Shown in pieces: positions 1 to 5,324 of a stretch of 55,301 nucleotides of DNA (positions within the stretch are counted from its first letter, which is position 1; each line of letters begins with the position of its first letter). The translations under genes and the position numbers were made by a program. The stretch is taken from the NCBI GenBank assembly GCA_910586675.1, contig CAJUJO010000006.1, positions 1 through 55,301 on the forward strand, written 5' to 3'. Below the pieces are notes generated by a model that was given only the letters and a program-made list of their open reading frames with translations, was not told the origin of the DNA and did not search any database. The stretch is from an uncultured Christensenellaceae bacterium. GTDB lineage: Bacteria > Bacillota > Clostridia > Christensenellales > Borkfalkiaceae.

Positions 1-15
1 TTAACCTCTTTTGAA

Positions 16-38
16 CCACGCGACTATCGCGTGGTTTT
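16..38 (+). terminator. Rho-independent terminator of a gene left of the window
   Basis: A perfect 8-bp stem (ccacgcga / tcgcgtgg, 3-nt loop) is followed on the plus strand by tttt. It probably ends a plus-strand transcript that begins outside the window. Confidence 0.6.
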
Positions 39-45
39 CGTTATA

Positions 46-81
46 CAAAAAGCGCGGACGGCATAATCTGCCGTCCGCGCT
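46..81 (-). terminator. Terminator of the hemolysin III gene
   Basis: A 13-bp perfect inverted repeat (51-63 with 69-81, 5-nt loop) is followed on the minus strand by a short T run at 50-47. It lies just past the stop of the gene at 101-796. Confidence 0.75.
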
Positions 82-100
82 ATGAAAATAAAAGAACCGC

Positions 101-796
101 TTACAGCAGCATGAGCAGAATGCTGACGAATTGCAGCGCCGTTCCCGCAATATCGAAAAGGTGCCATACCGAATGGAAGTACTTCACCTTTTTGCCGAGC
201 GCGAAAAAGACGATGCCGCCCGTATAGGCAAGTCCGCCGCCGAGCAGCAGCCAGAAGCTCGCAGCCGACAGCACGTTGACGAGCACGCCGAATCCGAGAA
301 CGACCATCCAGCCCATGACGAGATAGAGCGCCATAGATATACCCTTCACGACTTTATTGTTCATTGCAATCGCGTTCATGGTGATTCCGCCGACGGCGCA
401 CACCCATTCCACAATGAGTATGGTCAGCCCGACGGGCGTTCCGCCGAGCGCAATCAGACAGTACGGCGTATACGTTCCCGCAATCAGTAAAAATATCGTG
501 CAGTGATCGAAGATACGCAAAACGCCCTTCGCCCTGCCGCTCGGAAGAAAATGATAGAGCGCGCTCATGGTATAGAGTACGACGATACTCGCGCCGAATA
601 CCGACATCGCTATCATATTTACGGCGCTCGGATAGGCGAACACCATGCCGACGATCCAGGCGATCAGCCCTAAAGCGCCGCCTACGATGTGCGAAACGGC
701 ATTAAAAATCTCCTCTCCCTTGGAATAAAAGGATTGAAAACCCTTCTTTTTCTGGGGTTCCCCGACGGGAAGATATGTTTTTACGGTCTGTTCCAT
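101..796 (-). CDS. Hemolysin III / YqfA-type seven-TM membrane protein
   Basis: A 231-residue integral membrane protein of the hemolysin III (PAQR-like) family. The family signatures are visible: an N-terminal 'NAVSHIVGGALG' helix, 'SALYHFLP' in the next helix, 'IFDHCTIFLLIAGTYTP' in the middle and a C-terminal 'FHSVWHLFDIAGT' with the conserved His. These supply the histidines and aspartate thought to bind a metal in PAQR proteins. About seven hydrophobic segments follow a short polar N-terminus. The start at 796 (MEQTVK) is preferred over an upstream ATG at 880 because a GAGG-containing Shine-Dalgarno lies 8-10 nt ahead of it. The gene is monocistronic with its own terminator. The name reflects history; membrane stress or lipid homeostasis is a commoner role than haemolysis. 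Confidence 0.9.
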   Translation of the reverse strand: MEQTVKTYLPVGEPQKKKGFQSFYSKGEEIFNAVSHIVGGALGLIAWIVGMVFAYPSAVNMIAMSVFGASIVVLYTMSALYHFLPSGRAKGVLRIFDHCTIFLLIAGTYTPYCLIALGGTPVGLTILIVEWVCAVGGITMNAIAMNNKVVKGISMALYLVMGWMVVLGFGVLVNVLSAASFWLLLGGGLAYTGGIVFFALGKKVKYFHSVWHLFDIAGTALQFVSILLMLL

Positions 797-930
797 ATGC
801 GATACCTCGCTCAAAAGTCTACGTTTACAGTATATCCAAATTCGTGAAAAATGTAAACCTACCGTGTGCAAGGCTTGCACTACTCTTAAAAATGTCCTTT
901 CTATCGCAAAAAAATCCCGCTCTACCGCAA

Positions 931-960
931 AAAAACTCCGCTCTACTGCAAGTAGAGCGG
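931..960 (-). terminator. Terminator of the pfl operon
   Basis: A 10-bp perfect stem (938-947 with 951-960, loop gca) is followed on the minus strand by a run of seven T's at 937-931. T-rich sequence also follows on the plus side, so it could act in both directions. A partial second copy of the stem sequence lies at 918-928. Confidence 0.7.
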
Positions 961-966
961 TTCTTT

Positions 967-1251
967 TTACCTTTTATTCAATATAATGATGACGGCGGCG
1001 ATAACGATCGCAACCGCGATCCCGACGGCGTAGCACACCGTCTTGATTTTTTTCATTCGCTTGCCGTCGGAGGGACGGTAGCCAGCGGGGGTAAGCTCTC
1101 CGCCGCAATGCGGGCAAGCCGTCATGTGGTCGAGCGCCTTTTTGCCGCAATGCGGACAGATAACGGTATGCCTATCCATGCGCGCCTGCCTCTTTCGGCG
1201 GCGGGCTTCCTCCTTCTCCGCCCTGTCCTCGGAAACCGTATTCTTTTTCAT
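967..1251 (-). CDS. Small zinc-ribbon membrane protein
   Basis: A 94-residue protein with a basic, Arg/Lys-rich N-terminus, then a zinc ribbon of two knuckles, CPHCGKK and CPHCGGE (about residues 32-52), and one C-terminal transmembrane helix of Ile, Val and Ala. It begins 3 bp after the stop of the glycyl-radical gene and has no strong Shine-Dalgarno, so it is probably translationally coupled to it. It is the last gene before the operon terminator. I do not recognise a specific family. The topology suggests a tail-anchored cytoplasmic zinc ribbon, a common architecture in Clostridia with no assigned role. Whether it has anything to do with formate-lyase is unknown. Confidence 0.7.
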   Translation of the reverse strand: MKKNTVSEDRAEKEEARRRKRQARMDRHTVICPHCGKKALDHMTACPHCGGELTPAGYRPSDGKRMKKIKTVCYAVGIAVAIVIAAVIIILNKR

Positions 1252-1254
1252 GGC

Positions 1255-1491
1255 TTACATGCTCTCGTGAATGGTGCGCGAGATGACGTCGTCCTGCTGT
1301 TCCTTGGTCAGCTTGTTGAAGTTGACGGCGTACCCGCTCACGCGGACGGTGAGTTGGGGATACTTTTCGGGATGCGCCTGCGCGTCGAGCAGCGTTTCGC
1401 GGTTGAACACGTTGACGTTGAGATGATACCCGCCGTCCGCAACGTACGCGTCGAGCATGTTGACAAGATTTTCCGTCTGCTGTTTGGACAT
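1255..1491 (-). CDS. Stand-alone glycyl-radical subunit of pyruvate formate-lyase (split PFL, C-terminal part)
   Basis: A 78-residue protein that matches only the C-terminal end of pyruvate formate-lyase. The radical loop 'VRVSGYAVNF' places the radical glycine at residue 53. It is preceded by 'HLNVNVFNRETLLDA' and followed by 'LTKEQQDDVISRT', all canonical for PFL. The protein begins where the body gene (1704-3731) ends, so the two together make a full-length PFL with little or nothing missing. It has its own Shine-Dalgarno (AAAGGAG about 10 nt before the ATG), so it is a real translation unit and not a frameshifted tail. It resembles E. coli GrcA/YfiD in being a separate radical domain, but here it appears to be the only one for the adjacent enzyme. 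The Gly is presumably activated by the PflA encoded upstream. Confidence 0.9.
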   Translation of the reverse strand: MSKQQTENLVNMLDAYVADGGYHLNVNVFNRETLLDAQAHPEKYPQLTVRVSGYAVNFNKLTKEQQDDVISRTIHESM

Positions 1492-1577
1492 AAATTTTAT
1501 TCTCCTTTTGTTGTAATTTGGTATAAACGCTATTTAATTTTTGCCGCGAGGAGGGTTCCCCTCCGCTGCGGGACTAC

Positions 1578-1701
1578 ATTTGCGCAATGCTTTGCGCTTA
1601 TTGTCCGATAACACGACCAAGCGGGTGCGGCTACGAACGAATTAAAACAACGAAGCCCTCCGCTCACGGCATTTTGTTTTTCAAAACAAAATGCGTGAAT
1701 C
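1578..1701 (-). repeat. Structured intergenic repeat, copy A (at the PFL split)
   Basis: A 124-bp element between the PFL body stop and the glycyl-radical gene. Read on the plus strand it has a first hairpin gcgcaa-tgct-ttgcgc, a second ttat-tgtccg-ataa, the block accaagcgggtgcgg, an A-rich spacer, and a long terminal palindrome. The outer arms of that palindrome are tcacg / cgtga with a single unpaired G, and its inner arms are cattttgtttt / aaaacaaaatg. Related copies are at 7821-7939, 7983-8107 and (inverted) 23282-23407. A separate GC-rich hairpin follows at 1544-1571. Confidence 0.8.
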
Positions 1702-1703
1702 TA

Positions 1704-3731
1704 CTACTCGTCCTTCCCCAGCGACTGCGGCGTGATGGAAAAGGTGTTGGAAATGCCGTCGCGCGCGGAGTCGTAAGGGAGTTTGGCGACCGATTCGAGC
1801 GAAGCGAGCGCGCCGTGCGTATCCCGCCCGTGCATGGGATTTGCGCCGGGCGCGAGCGGCTCTCCCGCTCTTCTGCCGTCGGGCGTGTTGCCTGTGTTCT
1901 TCCCGTAAACGACATTGGATGTAATGGTAAGAATGCTCATCGTAGGCACCGATTCGCGGTAGGTGTAACGGCTCTTTATCTTATTCATGAACGTCTTGAC
2001 GATCCACACGGCGATGTCGTCCGCCCTGTCGTCGTTGTTGCCGTACTTGGGATAATCGCCTTCGATCCGGAAATCGGTTACGATGCCTTCGGCGTTGCGC
2101 ACGGGATATACCTTCGCGTACTTGATCGCCGAAAGGCTGTCCGCCGCGCAGGAAAGCCCCGCTACGCCCGTTGCAAAGAAGCGGCGCACCTGCGTATCGT
2201 GAAGCGCCATTTCCAGCGCCTCATAGCAATACTTGTCGTGCATGTAATGAATGGTATTGAGCACGTTGACGTAGAGCCCTGCGAGCCAGGTCATCATCTG
2301 CTCGTACTTTCTCAAAACCTCGGCATAGTCGAGCGCGCCGTCGCCCGAAACGGGCGCGAATTCGGGGGAAACCTGCATGGGCAGCCCCGTCTTTTTATCT
2401 TTGAGCAGCTCGTCCTTGCCGCCGTTGATTGCATAAAGCAGGCACTTCGCGAGGTTTGCGCGCGCGCCGAAGAACTGCATGTCCTTGCCCACGCGCATAC
2501 TCGAAACGCAGCACGCGATGCAGTAGTCGTCGCCCATTTCGGGGCGCATCAGATCGTCGCTCTCGTACTGAATGGCGGACGTCCGAATAGAGATTTCCGC
2601 GCAGAAATTTTTGAACGATATGGGGAGCCGCTTGGACCAAAGTACCGTCAAATTGGGCTCGGGCGCGGGCCCGAGGTTGACGAGCGTGTGTAGAATACGG
2701 AAGGAAGTCTTCGTTACCAGCGTCCTGCCGTCCGTACCCATGCCGCCGATCGACTCCGTTACCCAGGTCGGGTCGCCGCTGAACAGCTCGTTGTATTCCT
2801 TAATGCGCATGAACTTGACGACGCGCAGCTTCATGACGAAATGGTCGATGATTTCCTGCGCTTCCGATTCGGTAATTGTTCCCTCTTTCAAGTCGCGCTC
2901 GAAATAAATATCGAGAAAGGTGGAATTGCGCCCGATGCTCATCGCCGCGCCGTTCTGATCCTTCACGGCGGCGAGGTAGCCGAAGTACAGCCACTGCACC
3001 GCTTCGCACGCGGTTTCCGCGGGGCGGGAAATGTCGAACCCGTATTCCGCCGCCATCTCTTTGAGCGCTTTGAGCGCCTTTATCTGCTCGGCGAGCTCTT
3101 CGCGGTCGCGGATCTTATCGGGCGTCATGTCGCCGTCCAGAAGGAGCTTATCCTTCTCCTTTTCGGCGACGAGGAAGTCCACGCCGTAGAGCGCGACGCG
3201 GCGGTAGTCGCCGACGATGCGCCCCCTCCCGTAGGTATCGGGAAGCCCCGTGAGAATATGCGCCGAGCGCGCGCGCCGCATTTCGGGCGTGTAGGCGTCG
3301 TAAACGCCGTCATTGTGCGTCTTGCGGTAGTGCGTGAAGATGTCCTTGACCCGCGGGGAAATTTCAAACCCGTACATGTTAAGCGCCTCTTCCGCCATGC
3401 GGATCCCGCCGAAGGGCTGCAACGCGCGCTTAAAGGGTTCGTCCGTCTGAATGCCGACGATTTTTTCCAAAGATTTGTCAAAATAGCCCGCCTTATGGCT
3501 GTTCACGCGGGAAACGATTTCCGTATCCGCGTCGTAAACGCCGCCGCGCGCGCGCTCCTCTTTCGTATAGCCGAGTACGATGTCCCACAGCTTTTTCGTC
3601 GCTTCCGTCGCGGGGGCGAGAAATCCCGAATCGCCCTCGTATGGCGTATAGTTGCGCTGAATAAAGTCGCGGACGTCCACTTCCTCGTTCCATTTTCCGT
3701 TTTCAAATCCGCGCCATGCCTGTTTCGTCAT
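1704..3731 (-). CDS. pflB: Pyruvate formate-lyase body lacking the glycyl-radical domain
   Basis: A 675-residue protein that aligns with formate C-acetyltransferase from 'NVRDFIQ.NYTPYEGD'-type sequence at the N-terminus to 'GISNTFSITPQSLGKDE' at the C-terminus. The catalytic cysteine pair is present in 'YCIACCVS' near residue 410, followed by 'MQFFGARANLAK'. The 'TITSNVVYGKNTGNTPDGRRAG' region is also intact (quoted here only as its start and end: TITSNVV, TPDGRRAG). The enzyme converts pyruvate and CoA to acetyl-CoA and formate in anaerobes. It stops at two consecutive TAG codons just before the radical domain would begin; that domain is the next gene (1255-1491). The start at 3731 (MTKQAWRGF) has GGGAG 8 nt upstream; an ATG at 3785 has no such site and lies outside the family N-terminus. 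It is preceded by a 288-bp gap after the thioredoxin-like gene. Confidence 0.92.
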   Translation of the reverse strand: MTKQAWRGFENGKWNEEVDVRDFIQRNYTPYEGDSGFLAPATEATKKLWDIVLGYTKEERARGGVYDADTEIVSRVNSHKAGYFDKSLEKIVGIQTDEPFKRALQPFGGIRMAEEALNMYGFEISPRVKDIFTHYRKTHNDGVYDAYTPEMRRARSAHILTGLPDTYGRGRIVGDYRRVALYGVDFLVAEKEKDKLLLDGDMTPDKIRDREELAEQIKALKALKEMAAEYGFDISRPAETACEAVQWLYFGYLAAVKDQNGAAMSIGRNSTFLDIYFERDLKEGTITESEAQEIIDHFVMKLRVVKFMRIKEYNELFSGDPTWVTESIGGMGTDGRTLVTKTSFRILHTLVNLGPAPEPNLTVLWSKRLPISFKNFCAEISIRTSAIQYESDDLMRPEMGDDYCIACCVSSMRVGKDMQFFGARANLAKCLLYAINGGKDELLKDKKTGLPMQVSPEFAPVSGDGALDYAEVLRKYEQMMTWLAGLYVNVLNTIHYMHDKYCYEALEMALHDTQVRRFFATGVAGLSCAADSLSAIKYAKVYPVRNAEGIVTDFRIEGDYPKYGNNDDRADDIAVWIVKTFMNKIKSRYTYRESVPTMSILTITSNVVYGKNTGNTPDGRRAGEPLAPGANPMHGRDTHGALASLESVAKLPYDSARDGISNTFSITPQSLGKDE

Positions 3732-3800
3732 AATTTTTCTCCCGTGATTACCCGCTGTGGGGCTCATATAAACGCTTTTTTTCATGCGCCCTTTCGGCTC

Positions 3801-3860
3801 TTTTCCGCCGCGTCGCGCTTGCAGTAGGCCCGCTACGGCTTCGCGCGAACGCGGCGAAAA
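3801..3860 (-). other. Long hairpin in the leader of the pflB body gene
   Basis: The 288-bp gap 3732-4019 holds no gene that I can support. It contains an imperfect inverted repeat of about 17 bp (3801-3818 with 3843-3860, two single-base bulges). No T run follows on the minus strand. It could be an mRNA-stabilising or processing structure that sets the pflB level relative to pflA. I see no convincing promoter in the gap. Confidence 0.4.
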
Positions 3861-4019
3861 ATATTTCGAAAAGCTCTATGGAAAAAAGCTTGCATTTTGC
3901 GCAACGGAAGCGGCGAGGGGAGCCGCCCGAAAGGTCGTGCAGTCGTATCGGATATACGGCAAACGGCGTTTCGGGCGGATAGACCGTCGATACGCACGCA
4001 AAATGTGTTCAGCTGAGGC

Positions 4020-4307
4020 TCACAGCGGGTACCGCTTCGCCTTTGCTTCCAGCCAAACTTCCAAAATTTCTTCGGGCTGATAGCCCGCACACCGCGCAAT
4101 CTCCTCGCCGTCCTTTAAGACGAGAACGGTGGGAACGCGCTCTATGTTGAGCCGCCTGACTTCCGCCGCGTTCGCCTCGTTTACTTCCAGCATGCGGAGC
4201 GGCAGCCCCAATTTTTGCGTTATTTTTTTGAGGACGGGCAGAAGGGATACGCAGCCCGCGCAGCCTTCGCCGCTCACTTCCAGAACGGAAAAACCCTCTT
4301 CTTTCAT
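4020..4307 (-). CDS. Thioredoxin-like protein (CAGC active site)
   Basis: A 95-residue single thioredoxin fold. The N-terminal redox motif is C16-A-G-C19, followed by a helix, and the expected cis-proline lies in 'ERVPTVLV' (P59). The size and order match small thioredoxins. The start at 4307 overlaps the pflA stop by 4 nt (ATGA), with AAAGGAG 6 nt before it; longer in-frame starts would only extend antisense-like sequence into pflA. The position between the PFL activase and the PFL body suggests a redox role for the lyase or its activase, for instance keeping active-site or cluster cysteines reduced. That role is inference from context. The CAGC motif differs from classical CGPC thioredoxin. 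Confidence 0.85.
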   Translation of the reverse strand: MKEEGFSVLEVSGEGCAGCVSLLPVLKKITQKLGLPLRMLEVNEANAAEVRRLNIERVPTVLVLKDGEEIARCAGYQPEEILEVWLEAKAKRYPL

Positions 4308-5044
4308 ACCGGCTCCTTTTCGTACTCGCCCGCGCGAAGAATTTTTTTGGCGTTTTCCACGCGCGCCTTCTCGGGCGGCTTCACGCCCGCAAGCGGATAG
4401 AGCATGCCCAGCTTTTCGTATTTGACTTCCCCCATCGTATGGTAGGGGAGCACTTCCACCTTTTCCACGTTGGAAAGGGTATCGAGGAACGCCCGCAGGC
4501 GGTTGAGCGCCCCGTCGTCGTCGGTGATGCCGGGAACGAGCACGTGCCTTATCCACACGGGTTTTCCCCGTTCGCTTAAATAGTTCGCAAACGAAAGGGG
4601 TGCCGCGTTGCTCCTGCCTGTGAGCGCTTTATGCGCTGCGTCGTCGATATGCTTGACGTCGAGAAGAAACAAATCGGTCAAAGACAACAGTTTATCGTAC
4701 TTTTCATTCTTTCCGTTTTCGGGGAAACATATTCCCGAAGTATCGACGCAGGTGTGAATATTTTTTTCTTTGAGCAGGGTAAACAGCTCGACGAGAAAGT
4801 CAATTTGCAGGAGCGGTTCCCCTCCGCTCACGGTAACGCCTCCCTTTTCGCCGAAATAGCTCTTGTATTTGAGGACTTCCCGCGCGATCTCTTCCGCCGT
4901 TTTTTCCTCTCCGCCCGAAGGCTCCCAGGTGTCGGGATTGTGGCAGTACCTGCAGCGCATGGGGCAGCCTTGCAGAAAGACGACGAAGCGGATTCCCGGG
5001 CCGTCTACCGTGCCGAACGATTCCAACGAATGAACGCGCGCCAT
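4304..5044 (-). CDS. pflA: Pyruvate formate-lyase-activating enzyme (radical SAM)
   Basis: A 246-residue radical-SAM activase. The cluster motif CPMRCRYC (Cys 27, 31, 34, CX3CX2C) follows 'FGTVDGPGIRFVVFLQG', which is diagnostic for PflA. 'GGVTVSGGEPLLQ' supplies the SAM-binding GGE motif. 'DLFLLDVKHID' and 'VLPYHTMGEVKYEKLG' are further family blocks. It abstracts hydrogen from the radical glycine of PFL, here on a separate protein. GGGAGG lies 5-6 nt before the ATG. It is the first gene of the operon and is preceded by a ZTP riboswitch and a consensus promoter. Confidence 0.95.
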   Translation of the reverse strand: MARVHSLESFGTVDGPGIRFVVFLQGCPMRCRYCHNPDTWEPSGGEEKTAEEIAREVLKYKSYFGEKGGVTVSGGEPLLQIDFLVELFTLLKEKNIHTCVDTSGICFPENGKNEKYDKLLSLTDLFLLDVKHIDDAAHKALTGRSNAAPLSFANYLSERGKPVWIRHVLVPGITDDDGALNRLRAFLDTLSNVEKVEVLPYHTMGEVKYEKLGMLYPLAGVKPPEKARVENAKKILRAGEYEKEPV

Positions 5045-5068
5045 ACTACCTCCCGCTAGCGATAATAA

Positions 5069-5178
5069 AAGGGCAACTTCTACCTCTCGATAAAAATTGC
5101 CCAGACGAACGGCGTTACGTCCTTACGGTTCCACCGCGGTGCTCCGCGCTTCGTCAGTTGCCGTAAGGGGCTTGAATT
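5069..5178 (-). promoter_or_regulatory. ZTP/ZMP riboswitch (pfl motif) with terminator
   Basis: On the minus strand the leader reads ...cggcaactgacgaagc..., then a ggagcaccgcggtgg-type hairpin, then aacgccgttcgtctgggc. The two halves of the aptamer pair as ctgacgaa / ttcgtctggg, and the 3' part gccgttcgtctgggc is the conserved end of the pfl RNA motif. The terminal gggc is reused in a terminator stem (5071-5076 with 5097-5102) followed by tttt. Binding of ZTP/ZMP, the alarmone for low 10-formyl-THF, would favour read-through. That fits a pfl operon making formate for one-carbon metabolism. The assignment rests on the consensus recalled from the published motif. Confidence 0.8.
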
Positions 5179-5184
5179 GACCTT

Positions 5185-5213
5185 ATCATACCATGAGGCA
5201 CTATGTTTGTCAA
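5185..5213 (-). promoter_or_regulatory. Sigma-A promoter of the pfl operon
   Basis: On the minus strand TTGACA (5208-5213), a 17-nt spacer and TATGAT (5185-5190). The predicted start near 5178 opens directly into the riboswitch. Confidence 0.8.
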
Positions 5214-5324
5214 GCCGAAAAACGCAATTTGCATGAAAAAAATTTTTTCGTCCGTATTTTGTGCGATTTTCGACGCAAACACAATATCTTGTGGTGTAAA
5301 GGAAAATTATTCCAAAATATTGTG

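Noticed and set aside
901..961. CRISPR-like short repeats (cgctctac units near 918-960)
   Set aside because: Only a terminator stem and one partial copy are present, with no regular spacing. No CRISPR array was seen anywhere in the window.
1587..2693. Long plus-strand open frames across the pflB body, and similar antisense frames over gyrA, uvrA, uvrB, glnS and SipL
   Set aside because: They are antisense shadows caused by GC-biased codons. They lack ribosome binding sites and show Arg/His/Val-rich compositions without any family motif.
1255..3731. PFL split as a sequencing frameshift
   Set aside because: The two parts are 212 bp apart with a full repeat between them, there are two in-frame stops, and the second gene has its own Shine-Dalgarno. 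A single indel cannot produce this.
5069..5178. Reading the pfl leader as a T-box because of its ccgcggtggaaccg-like segment
   Set aside because: No stem I or specifier region fits, and the 3' half matches the ZTP/pfl motif closely, with the right downstream gene.
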